Shown here piece after piece: positions 55,726 to 64,000 of a stretch of DNA of 64,000 bases. Both the position numbers and the translations under genes were made by a program. The DNA is from Phytomonas francai (Eukaryota; Euglenozoa; Kinetoplastea; Trypanosomatida; Trypanosomatidae): contig MJCC01000001.1 in NCBI GenBank assembly GCA_001766655.1, positions 88,465-152,464 of the forward strand. Reading direction: 5' to 3'. The notes under the pieces are model-generated. The model saw nothing but the letters and a program-made list of their open reading frames with translations, searched no databases and was not told where the DNA came from. Numbering within the stretch: the stretch's first letter is position 1; every line of letters begins with the position of its first letter.

Positions 55726-57304
55726 CCAGGGGAAAACAAGCAAGGAAAGGTTTAACTTAGGAGGCAAAGCGGGGCGGGAAGCGAAGGTTAGCTTTATCAC
55801 ATGTTACAGCAGCCATTGATAGAGAAATAAAAAACGAAAACAACAATGGTAATTAAACTAAAGGCTGAGTTCTTTCCTATGATGGAGCTTTTTTCTTAAA
55901 TAGTAAACTACGGGGTCTATGATTACTGAAACTAATAATTAGACATATTTGCCTGAGAATTCTCTGCCATTACAGCTCTGAGAAGAAACACTAGTTAATA
56001 GGAGGGAATAGAGTGTCTCTTGTGAAAAATTAATTATCATATCCGGCACTTTACTTCTTTTCTTTTCTTTTAGAGTAAATTAGAATGTTTCTGGCGTGTT
56101 TATACTCTCTTCTCGTTAGTTTGGTTTAGGGTTTGGTGCGCAATTACTGTGGTACGCATTTTATCTGAAACTAATTTAAAATAATGCATCTAGATAAATA
56201 TTATTCTAGACTGTATTTCATATTTTAAGAAGTGATCGAATAATAACTTTTCACCTTCAAAAATGCATAATTGTATTTGTCTAAGCTTTATGAATCTGTA
56301 AAGCGTCACTTATTTGGGCATGAATTAAGAATTTTATTCGCTGCTTAATTTTTCAAGCATTGGGAAAAAGTCAATGCGCAATGCTTAGGAGCCTCTAACA
56401 AATACTAAATTCGCAAATAGAATGGAAAGACTATTGGTGAACACACGTAATATAGACTGAAAATCTGAAAGCTAATTTGATAGACCATAATTGAGGATTA
56501 TGGTTGTTAAATCACAGAACAAGGAGTAAGTTTTTTTTTTTAGTCTGCGAAATGATAAAAGAGAGGAAAAAAGAATGGAAATGCATTAAACGCTAGGCGA
56601 TGCTTTAGTACGCGTTCTAGAGTATTTTTCTAACTAGTTCAGGATGAGGACAAGTTGCTGATAATTACAATATTATTTCCTTCCCAATTGCCTAACAGAA
56701 TTTAGAATTGTAATCTTCGAAACCAATCGGCACATCTTGACAAGACCACAAAGTTGGAAGGTGTACCAAATGGCGAATTAATTCGCCCTAGCGTAGCGGA
56801 TGTCAATTCTTGATTATTATTTTCCTTTAGACCCTGTGGGTGTTGTATATTTTTAATACTTGATCTCATAGAAGTGTCTTGAAAATATGGAAAGTGATTG
56901 ATGAAGAGTTTTTTATGTTGCGTATACAGCATCCTTATATATTTGTCCTCTTTTTTTTAGAATCAGTTTCAGTAAACAGCGAGAGTACTGTTTGTTTACC
57001 CATTTGTATGAATTATATTTATAACTGTCTGACCTTAAATCTTATCATTTGCACTTATCTAAATGATGTGTATGCACGTGAATCCTAATATTCTGATATA
57101 GAAAGGTTTTTTTTAAAAGGCCTTTACTTACAAATAACTTCATATATGTATAGAATGACCATGTACCGCTTTTTATTTTCAATAGCTTTCTCTTTCTCCT
57201 CTATGTTCTTTCCCCTTTTTGTGTGTGCATATGGTAATAATTATATGAAAAGCAGAAAGTATAAGAAATAGTTTTCCCTTTTAAATATTTCACTGGAGTA
57301 GAAA
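55726..57304. other. Intergenic spacer of about 1.58 kb, the longest in the window
   Basis: No gene supported on either strand: short frames at 56702-57088 are AT-driven. I found no clear snoRNA with paired C and D boxes. A single TTTAGGGTTTGG at about 56126 is telomere-like but isolated. Confidence 0.5.
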
Positions 57305-58159
57305 ATGATTCGCATGTTCACCTGCGGAGAGGTGCCCTTAATGGACATAGTGGAGCTCCAAGGGAAGATCTACCTTCAAGCGCAGGCAGAGGATCGAATC
57401 CACCACGATGAGGCAAAGAGGTCTAAAAAGGATTCCGCGAATGGAGATTTTAGTGAAAAGGAAGATTTAAACGAAAAGCAGATTTTCCTCGGCGAGGTTC
57501 TGCCAGATAGCCTGCGCGCGTCGGGGTGTACGCTGCGGATGGGCACGTTGCGCGTGGAAGGCTCGCGGGAGACTCTGAAGTGTCCGATTTTAGTCCTTAA
57601 AGGATGTGATTCCACGCGAAGGAAGACGATTTCCACACAGATCCATCAACGCTTACGAAGAGAAGCCAAAGAAGGGCAAAAAAAGGATCATAAACGAAGG
57701 CGAGAAGAGGGGTGCGAGAAGGATTTCCCAGGTTGCGATGACGTAGGCGATACCGTACTCTTTTCAGAATGGATTGACGCCCATCCTGAGTATCTGTCCC
57801 TGGACTACCTCTTTTTTGGGGGAGGGCAAGGGAATGGTTCTCGTGGTATTGCTGGAGATCGGTCTTATCAAGATGATAGCGATGGCATATTATCAAACAC
57901 CTTCTCACATTCTTCTTCAACAGGTGTTAAATTTCATAATGAGCTTTCTCCCGATCATTCATTGGATGGAATTGTAAAGGCAGAAGGATGTATTGACATA
58001 GATAAATTAGGCGATGAAAGTCTTTCAAATAACGAAAGGGAAGAAAAAGAAGCTGACATAGACGGTGGGAATAACGAAATGTTCAAGGATTATGAAGTGG
58101 TTGGTTTGGTGGAGGAATACGTGGTATTTAACGGAAAGCCTGCACGTGTATTTGCGTAA
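57305..58159 (+). CDS. CTF8: Ctf8-like subunit of the alternative RFC (Ctf18) clamp loader
   Basis: Ctf8 joins Dcc1 and Ctf18-RFC to load PCNA and support sister-chromatid cohesion in the nucleus. The small beta-rich Ctf8 pattern is recognisable in three pieces: MDIVELQGKIYLQ (about 12-24; family MIELQGEL), IFLGEVLPD then TLRVEGSRETLKCPILVLKG (about 60-100; family LG.L...G.P.L.IG...L.GK...L.KP..V), and the C-terminal YEVVGLVEEYVVFNGKPARV (family V.GII..KI.FK.RP.P). The 284 residues are about twice typical Ctf8. The extra length is an N-terminal Lys-rich loop (25-58) and a large charged insert (~105-260) between the last two pieces. A fast-evolving divergent member is likely. No membrane or signal segment. 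Confidence 0.72.
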   Translation: MIRMFTCGEVPLMDIVELQGKIYLQAQAEDRIHHDEAKRSKKDSANGDFSEKEDLNEKQIFLGEVLPDSLRASGCTLRMGTLRVEGSRETLKCPILVLKGCDSTRRKTISTQIHQRLRREAKEGQKKDHKRRREEGCEKDFPGCDDVGDTVLFSEWIDAHPEYLSLDYLFFGGGQGNGSRGIAGDRSYQDDSDGILSNTFSHSSSTGVKFHNELSPDHSLDGIVKAEGCIDIDKLGDESLSNNEREEKEADIDGGNNEMFKDYEVVGLVEEYVVFNGKPARVFA

Positions 58160-58767
58160 TATATGGCGTGCGAACTCATTAAAATTCAATTACGCTTGTT
58201 TGTAGGCCCCTTAGCCCAGGGTATTCTCTATCAAGTTTTTAATGAAGCCAAATGAAAGGCTGCATTTAAAACCATGTTTCATTTATCAATGTTAGGGTTA
58301 ATTTTTGAATTCTTACTAGACTATTATTCTGATATTTTTTATCCTCTATTAACCTTTTTGCACTACCCCCTTTCTTGATTATTTACGTGAAAGGTGCTTT
58401 TATCGCTTCCTCGTTCATAGTTTACACACTGGCAGGGGGTGGAAACAAGGCCTACTCCTCAAAGGTCTAGGTTTTAGAAAGGGTTGGAGTAAACCTGGAA
58501 ACTGGGAAGGTGCAGTATATTTATACACGCGCGTTATATATATATATATATCTTTATCGTTAGAGCTCACCCCTTTCTACGCTAAAGAGATCAAAGAAGG
58601 CATTTTCCTTTTGCCTATCTCGTAATATCTACCGCGAGGGATTGCGATCCTGAGTGCGTCCCATTTTAAAGAAACAGGAGGGAACAACAAAATCAAGACC
58701 TAGATATTCTCTATTTATTATTATTAGCTTCTTAATTAGTCTTAATAGCGTATTATTAGAATAGCGG
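58160..58767. other. Intergenic spacer before the zinc-knuckle giant
   Basis: No gene. AT-rich with a (TA)n microsatellite at 58535-58552. An in-frame TAG at 58762-58764 precedes the next gene's ATG. Confidence 0.55.
58535..58552. repeat. (TA)n microsatellite
   Basis: About nine TA units flanked by ACACGCGCG. Confidence 0.9.
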
Positions 58768-61700
58768 ATGCGCTCCTATTATCTTCTTCAAAGAGGCACA
58801 TCCACCTCCTCGTGGGAAGCCTTTTCCTCCCGTCGGTTTTCTCGACGTCGCCAAGGTGGTGGTGGTAGTGGTAGGGGTGATCTTTCCTCGATCGCGGCGG
58901 TCCACTTCCCCTCCTGCGAGCCCTCCCAGGGCAGCCGCGCGCTGAACCGGCGCGTCATCGATCCCTCGCGGCGCCCCGCACGCGCGCACTTCGCCGCCGC
59001 CGTGTCCGCCTCTCCCCCGCCCCCCCCGGCCTCGCGGGCTGCGCGCGCCATTGCGGCCGCCACCCGCCTCCTTCGCGAGCACGCGCGGGGCCACCCCTCG
59101 CCGTACCGCGCCCTCCCCCCCCCCTCCCCCGTGGCCTCGCGATACGCGCCCTTCGAGGGACTCCACCGTTACGAGCCCTCCAAGGGACTTCCTCACCGTT
59201 ACGAACCCTCCAAGGGACTTCCTCACCGTTACGAGCCTTCCAAGGGACTTTCTCACCGTTACGAGCCCTTCGAGCGGCTCTTCCACCGGTACGTCGAGCG
59301 CGGCTTCGGCGACGCGGGGCGGCTCCTGCGGCACCCCGAGGCCCCCCCCCCCGCACGGCTGCTCGAGCGCGTCCTGCGCTACCGCACGCCGTGCACCGCC
59401 CTGCTGGCGGACGGCCTCCTCGCCATCGCCCGCGGGGAGGGGGAGGGGGAGGGGGGGAGGGTCCGGAAGAGCACGCTGGCCGCCGTCGACGCGCTGCGGC
59501 GGGTTTCGCGGTTTTTAAAGGCCTCCTGTCCCTCCCTATACGCGCTGCCGTGGGTGAAAACGCTCCTCGTCGAGGCTCTTCTCCGGGAGCGCTGCTTTGA
59601 CGAGGCTGTCGCGGTTTTGGCCGATTTACACGACCGCGAGATCACCCCGCGGCTCTGGAAGCTGGTCGTAGAGGCTGCCGCGCAGGGCGTGATCGCGAAT
59701 TCAGCCATTTTGCATCGCTTTTTAAGTGTGCTTACGCACGGCGATGCATTACGCGCGGCGTCTGGGGAGTTTAGTACTTCGGGGGCTCCCAATAGCCCCT
59801 TGCCCACGGAGACTGAGGGTATTCAGCAGAACCCCAGGGCAACCTCCGGAAATAGCCTATTAAAGGAAATTTATGAGCAAGAGCGTGGGGAGGGTCATCT
59901 GGAAGAGAAAAGGAAGGCGGCGGAAGGAGATGGGGTTGCCAGTTCGTCAGGTGAGTCCCTGTACGAGACCCCATTAAGTGTATTTGAGGTCCGACCCTCT
60001 ACTCTTGCTTGGATCTCGCCTTCCGCGACTGCGGAAGCTCAAAATCCGAAGAAAATAGGCAGCCCCTCTTCCGACAAAATAGGCGACAGTTTCGACAATC
60101 AGGTTTCCTTTTCAAAAGAGGATCCTGCTAAAACTTCTCCTTTTAGTGCTTCGTTGGAGAACGAAAATCTGGAGTGGTGTGCGCTGAAGACCACTGAGGT
60201 AGGCTATGCATTAGAACATTATAGTAACTTAGAAACGGCGGCGGCAGGCGATATTCGCGGCGCACCGTGCGGTTTCGGAAGCATTTATCCCTATGATAGC
60301 ATGGATTCATGCTTGCTGGATGTAAGTAGGAAAAAAGATCCTGAGGGGCACGCGCTTTCCTCCTCTTCGTCTAGCGTATCGTTAGTCGAGCGGGAGTTGG
60401 CGGCGTCGACGTTGTTGCAGTCCCGTGGCGTTATTTTCGGCCTGGATCATCTGACAGCGGCGCGGCTGATGTTGAGGGCTGGCATTATGTTCGGAGGGCA
60501 TGCCTCACCTTTGCTGGCGTTAAATATTTTGCGAAGGTACGTGCGGACGTGCCGTCTTTTGCGCCTTGAAGCGGCCTCTTTGCGGGCGCGAAGCCGCCAT
60601 GATATCGAGGTTCTAGAGGAATGGATGAAAAAGGCGACGGTAGATAACGTCGAGCCCTTTCCAGAGCTGCGCAAAGAAACGGAGGATGGTAAAGAAGACG
60701 GGAAGCGAATCATTTCCTCAGGATTCGACCGGAAAGATCTTGATTCTGCTGCCTTTCCAGACGCCGCCACACTGCATCCCAAACCCTTTCTCGCGTTTTT
60801 TCATATTTTGCGCGAGGCGCGGGATGTCCTTCCTACCTCTTCTGACGTCTCGTCTGCACCGTCGATATCGGATCCCTCACTTGGGAATCGTGAAGGGGAG
60901 AATAGTGGGGATACTGAAAAGGGTTCGTCGCTTTCTCGTCCGCGGCGCGAGGCCGTTCGAACGGGTTTCAAATCTCTTGAGGACAGGAGTGCTACGCCAG
61001 GGCTGCCGATGATGCATTGGGAGCTTGCCTGGCACTATTTCCAACTTTTGAATCGTGAGAACGCGTCGTGGGTTTCCCGTTTTCCCGAAGATGCGGGGGA
61101 TTTATGTATTGCCTTGCTGGAAATACTCTGCCGGGGGGCGAATCCGTGGATGAGCTTAAATATTGCACGCTGGGCAGCCGCGCGGCGTATTCTCGACGGC
61201 GTTGACCTCTCCCTTTGGCTGCTTTTCCATCTCGATTTAACGCATCACGCGAAGGAAAATCGTGAGATTACGCGTAAAATTTTCCGCTGGCTTCTCGTCG
61301 ACGTGGGTTTGCACTTACAGCCTCGCATGCACTCTCATCTCCTCTCCATCGCGCGGGTTTTGATTCGGAGTGGAATGCAGGAGGAGCTTACGGCGCTTTA
61401 TAACGCCATTTTGAACAACGCGTACGCCTTTTCTGAGGACTTCCGCGGGGCTTTTATTCATGTGATGTCGGATTTAGTTTGCCCCGCGTGCAGTTCAATC
61501 TTGGCGAGCTCCGAGGTGTTTAAGAAGCGGGTTTGCGCGAACTGCCTCGCGGTGATTCCAGCGAAGGACCCTTCGCTGGGGGGTATTAGCTATCAGCTCA
61601 CAGAGGAGCACGCGCGGTGGGCTCAGAAACGTCGTCAGGAATCCCGGCAGCGTTCCCGTCGACGCATCCTCGACGGTGTTCAGCGTTCCCTCTCACGAAG

Positions 61701-64000
61701 GGATAATCCGTCATCGTCGTTGAATGGTGCGCTGATATCGACAAAAGAGGCCTCTACGAGCCCTCCTCCGATGGAGGCGGCGGAGGCTTTTAAGAAAAAG
61801 GTTCTGCAGGATCTTCCGCCGCTCCTGCCGGGGGTTTCCGTCTCCTCCGAGGTTTCCTTATTTCCCCATCTTGATGGGGGAGACATCGCGGCATTGAAGA
61901 GCTTTGATTTACGCTCCGCTATTGAGGAGTCCACACGGAGGCTGCAGCTCCAGCGCGCTTCCCGGGAATACGCCCTCGCCCGCCGTGGTATCGACGCGAA
62001 TAAGGACCCTGTCTATCATAATTTCGAAGGCGCGGCCTTTCTTCCACACCAGGCTGCTCTTCCTTCCCCCTCTTCGTTGACTTTACCCTCGCCCGCGTTC
62101 GTATCGATTTCCTCTTCCGCCGCGGAGGGTGCGGCGTGGAGCTGCGTGTGGTGTGGGGAGAGCCATACGACGTGGGGGGATCGCCAGCGGTGCTCGGCGT
62201 GCGAGGCGGAAACAGGCCCTGAGGCCCCTTGGCGTTATTTCGCGCAGAGAACAACCGCGACGAATAGTAGTAATAATAATCCTAATAATACCGATATTCA
62301 GCATAGTGGGGATATCATGAACACCCTCCGCGCGTGCATTGACAAGGCCACGGCGGATTCCCCTTCGCACGCGATCGCGTCGGCCTACCTTTTAATGATC
62401 TACCGCCGTACTTTTGCCCTGCGCGCGAACGCGCAGGACCACGCACGGATTCTCCACCTTATTCAACGCCTTTGCGAGATGCATGAGCGCGTTCTCGCGG
62501 CCTACATCTACACACGTATGGTCCCTCCGGCGGCCCGTCGGACCGAGGATCCTTGCCTTTGCATGCTCGCGGCGCTTTTTGGGGCCTCCAAAAGCCTTGA
62601 AGCCCTCCCTCCGGAGGATTTACGAGATGACGAGAAGTTCTTTCAAGCGGTTTTTACGCCTGATACATGTAAGGTATGCTTCGGCTCGCACTCCTGGAAG
62701 GTTTGCCCGATTATCACGCGAGATTTTGGCTCCACCCACAAGGCCTCAATCAGCATTTCTCCCGATGAAAGGCAGCGGGCGATACTTGAGCATCTTCGCC
62801 ATCTTGTGCAGAAAGCACTGGGACAGGGTAAGGAGCAGTCGAGGCTTCTGAACGCTTACACGAGCTTTATTTTCTCGCCTTTACGAGAAATCTTTGCGAT
62901 GGTCTATCCCGAGGAGGCGAACCATCTGTCGATTTTGCTCAGTGATTTCCATCAGTATCGCCGGGCTGCACTTGTTCTATGCCATATTCCTCTCCACTTG
63001 CGCTTAAACGCGGCGTATCTTCGCCTGGTGCGTTATTTTGACGTTAGTGAGGAGGAGGCAATGCAGCTTTTATCCAAACGCAGCCCTGATGGTGCGGATA
63101 ATCCGGATTATCACAGCCATCCCAACTTCATCCAGGTCACGCGGACGTGTTGTATTTGCTTGGATCAACGCCATGCCTCGCACACCTGCCCGATGCTCAC
63201 GCGGTGGATGGATGAGGTTCGAGGGCTGCGGGCCTCCCAAAATGCCAAAGAAAGAAGAAAGGACCCAAAGAGCGAAAATAATCCGGCGCATAGGAGGGAA
63301 AGGGCAGAGGAAGAGCGGCAGCGGGACGAGCGTCTTCGAGCGCAGGTCGGGGGGTGGACCTCGGCCGGCCCTGAGCGCCTCCACGCCTTCCACCGCTTTC
63401 TTCTTGAGGAGTTGGGCGCGCGCGCCTCGCGCGACCGGACGTCTTCCTCTCGGCCGTTCGCCCTAGGGCCTTTTGAGTCGCCCGAGGAGGGGGAGGAGGC
63501 GGTTGAGGAGGGCGATGCCGCGCCTCTTTTGTATGCCGTGAATACCTGCATTGCGCGGCTGGCGGCGGTGGGCCTGCTCGGCCCCGCGCACCGCCTCCAC
63601 GCGCGCGCCCCCCCGCCGTGGATTTCGCCGGCGACGACGGCCGCCCTCCTCCGCGCCGACGGCTTCGGCGAGGCCGGCATCGCGGCCCTTCTGAAAAGCG
63701 CGCGGGGGAAGGGCGAGGCCGCGGTGCCCTCGCAGGGGCGCTGTCTGATCTGCTTCGAGCCCGGCCACCCCTTTTGGCGCTGCGCGGAGTTCGCCGCGCA
63801 GGCGACGCTGCCCGCGCGGCTGCAGTTCGTCCTCGACCACGTCGGCGGGATGCGCGGCAGCGCCGAGGGCCCGCTCGCGGCCGCGGGGTTCCTCGAGGAT
63901 TTGCACCGCCGCGGCCTCCTCGCGCGCGAGGTCTTCGAGGGCCGGCCGGCGCTCGCGCGCGGGGTTCTCGCGGTCGCCGCGCGCTGCTTCGCGGCGGGGC
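58768..64000 (+). CDS. Giant zinc-knuckle protein, probably mitochondrial (3' end outside window)
   Basis: From ATG 58768 (in-frame stop TAG just upstream at 58762) the frame is open for 1744 codons to the window edge. The N-terminus, MRSYYLLQRGTSTSSW then SSRRFSRRRQ, is Arg/Ser-rich with a single acidic residue in the first 30, like a mitochondrial presequence. Much of the chain looks alpha-helical. Five putative zinc sites are spaced along it: CPAC-x14-CANC (about 906), CVWC-x12-CSAC preceded by Trp (about 1126, RanBP2-finger-like), and three CCHC-type knuckles, CKVCFGSHSWKVC (about 1301), CICLDQRHASHTC preceded by Cys (about 1462) and CLICFEPGHPFWRC (about 1658). The last two match C-x2-C-x4-H-x4-C; the first has x3 before His. 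A 10-residue tandem repeat lies near residue 130. RNA or nucleic-acid binding in the mitochondrion is the likeliest role, by inference only. Confidence 0.75.
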   Translation, partial: MRSYYLLQRGTSTSSWEAFSSRRFSRRRQGGGGSGRGDLSSIAAVHFPSCEPSQGSRALNRRVIDPSRRPARAHFAAAVSASPPPPPASRAARAIAAATRLLREHARGHPSPYRALPPPSPVASRYAPFEGLHRYEPSKGLPHRYEPSKGLPHRYEPSKGLSHRYEPFERLFHRYVERGFGDAGRLLRHPEAPPPARLLERVLRYRTPCTALLADGLLAIARGEGEGEGGRVRKSTLAAVDALRRVSRFLKASCPSLYALPWVKTLLVEALLRERCFDEAVAVLADLHDREITPRLWKLVVEAAAQGVIANSAILHRFLSVLTHGDALRAASGEFSTSGAPNSPLPTETEGIQQNPRATSGNSLLKEIYEQERGEGHLEEKRKAAEGDGVASSSGESLYETPLSVFEVRPSTLAWISPSATAEAQNPKKIGSPSSDKIGDSFDNQVSFSKEDPAKTSPFSASLENENLEWCALKTTEVGYALEHYSNLETAAAGDIRGAPCGFGSIYPYDSMDSCLLDVSRKKDPEGHALSSSSSSVSLVERELAASTLLQSRGVIFGLDHLTAARLMLRAGIMFGGHASPLLALNILRRYVRTCRLLRLEAASLRARSRHDIEVLEEWMKKATVDNVEPFPELRKETEDGKEDGKRIISSGFDRKDLDSAAFPDAATLHPKPFLAFFHILREARDVLPTSSDVSSAPSISDPSLGNREGENSGDTEKGSSLSRPRREAVRTGFKSLEDRSATPGLPMMHWELAWHYFQLLNRENASWVSRFPEDAGDLCIALLEILCRGANPWMSLNIARWAAARRILDGVDLSLWLLFHLDLTHHAKENREITRKIFRWLLVDVGLHLQPRMHSHLLSIARVLIRSGMQEELTALYNAILNNAYAFSEDFRGAFIHVMSDLVCPACSSILASSEVFKKRVCANCLAVIPAKDPSLGGISYQLTEEHARWAQKRRQESRQRSRRRILDGVQRSLSRRDNPSSSLNGALISTKEASTSPPPMEAAEAFKKKVLQDLPPLLPGVSVSSEVSLFPHLDGGDIAALKSFDLRSAIEESTRRLQLQRASREYALARRGIDANKDPVYHNFEGAAFLPHQAALPSPSSLTLPSPAFVSISSSAAEGAAWSCVWCGESHTTWGDRQRCSACEAETGPEAPWRYFAQRTTATNSSNNNPNNTDIQHSGDIMNTLRACIDKATADSPSHAIASAYLLMIYRRTFALRANAQDHARILHLIQRLCEMHERVLAAYIYTRMVPPAARRTEDPCLCMLAALFGASKSLEALPPEDLRDDEKFFQAVFTPDTCKVCFGSHSWKVCPIITRDFGSTHKASISISPDERQRAILEHLRHLVQKALGQGKEQSRLLNAYTSFIFSPLREIFAMVYPEEANHLSILLSDFHQYRRAALVLCHIPLHLRLNAAYLRLVRYFDVSEEEAMQLLSKRSPDGADNPDYHSHPNFIQVTRTCCICLDQRHASHTCPMLTRWMDEVRGLRASQNAKERRKDPKSENNPAHRRERAEEERQRDERLRAQVGGWTSAGPERLHAFHRFLLEELGARASRDRTSSSRPFALGPFESPEEGEEAVEEGDAAPLLYAVNTCIARLAAVGLLGPAHRLHARAPPPWISPATTAALLRADGFGEAGIAALLKSARGKGEAAVPSQGRCLICFEPGHPFWRCAEFAAQATLPARLQFVLDHVGGMRGSAEGPLAAAGFLEDLHRRGLLAREVFEGRPALARGVLAVAARCFAAG
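58890..59500. other. GC-rich island within the zinc-knuckle giant 5' coding region
   Basis: Extreme G/C with C- and G-homopolymers; the opposite strand also stays open here. It surrounds the 30-bp minisatellite at 59140-59294. Confidence 0.75.
59140..59294 (+). repeat. In-frame 30-bp minisatellite (about 5 copies)
   Basis: Unit CACCGTTACGAGCCCTCCAA plus GGGACTTCCT. Three near-identical copies (59164-59253), flanked by one partial copy upstream and two diverging copies downstream, encode HRYEPSKGLP repeats. Same period as the unrelated minisatellite at 54715. Confidence 0.9.
63400..64000. other. GC-rich island at right edge (within the zinc-knuckle giant)
   Basis: Coding sequence becomes almost purely G/C-ending again from about 63,400 to the window edge and covers the third zinc knuckle. 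Confidence 0.65.

Noticed and set aside
55878..55960. Possible C/D snoRNA (ATGATGG ... CTGA)
   Set aside because: C box is imperfect and no closing stem or C'/D' pair is visible.
56120..56140. Telomere-like TTTAGGGTTTGG
   Set aside because: A single copy with no tandem TTAGGG repeats, so not an internal telomere tract.
58756..59356. Long - strand open frames opposite the zinc-knuckle gene start
   Set aside because: Stops are scarce in all frames because of extreme GC content; the + strand frame continues for 1744 codons and has zinc motifs.
1..64000. CRISPR arrays, insertion sequences or retroelement genes
   Set aside because: No spaced repeat arrays, transposase, reverse transcriptase or terminal repeats were seen.

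Overview
This window is nuclear DNA of a kinetoplastid, most likely a trypanosomatid. All seventeen recognisable protein genes lie on the + strand, head to tail and apparently without introns. They are separated by roughly 0.2-1.6 kb spacers that carry pyrimidine tracts followed by AG, the spliced-leader acceptor layout of a polycistronic unit. Lineage-diagnostic genes agree: an all-alpha dimeric dUTPase very close to the Leishmania type, and a trypanosomatid-like uL23. Several proteins also have the long low-complexity extensions common in this group. The only gene on the - strand is a tRNA-Asn. I cannot name the genus from sequence alone.

Layout. 1-2121: NAD kinase, possibly incomplete at the left edge. 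2702-5962: condensin kleisin CAP-H. 6527-7369: unknown conserved-looking protein. 7950-9656: degenerate FAD-monooxygenase-like protein. 10274-11977: membrane-anchored U-box protein. 12938-14710: BIVM-family protein with a papain/C39-like Cys-His-Asp pattern. 15769-21021: very large EXO84-like tether candidate. 21193-21265: tRNA-Asn(GTT) on the - strand, followed by a 1.1 kb G-tract-bearing spacer that may be a transcription-unit boundary. 22383-23183: dUTPase. 23658-24113: ribosomal protein uL23. 24339-28388: pseudokinase-like/coiled-coil protein. 29009-32737: acidic protein ending in half a PHD finger. 33255-36488: HAD phosphatase fused to a DUF89/ARMT1 domain. 37164-45563: 2799-residue membrane protein with PAS, FHA and STE11-type kinase domains. 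46228-49242: oxidosqualene cyclase (lanosterol synthase). 50511-52012: one gene split by a frameshift at an 11-G run. 53521-55725: dually acylated disordered protein with a 30-bp minisatellite. 57305-58159: Ctf8 of the alternative RFC clamp loader. 58768 to the right edge: a giant, probably mitochondrial, zinc-knuckle protein that runs off the window.

The genes do not form a pathway, as is normal for trypanosomatid transcription units. Themes present are chromosome maintenance (CAP-H, Ctf8, dUTPase), sterol synthesis (oxidosqualene cyclase), signalling (PAS-FHA kinase, pseudokinase), ubiquitin, and metabolite repair.

The right third (from about 46 kb) differs from the left. Its spacers are longer and richer in (TA)n microsatellites. 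Five genes in it carry or abut abrupt, extremely GC-rich patches of about 0.4-0.6 kb inside otherwise ordinary coding sequence. Two of these patches contain or adjoin in-frame 30-bp tandem repeats, and one contains the frameshift. The most interesting items are the PAS-FHA-kinase receptor-like protein, the HAD-DUF89 fusion, the cryptic peptidase-like BIVM protein, the zinc-knuckle giant, the GC islands, and several very short upstream ORFs.
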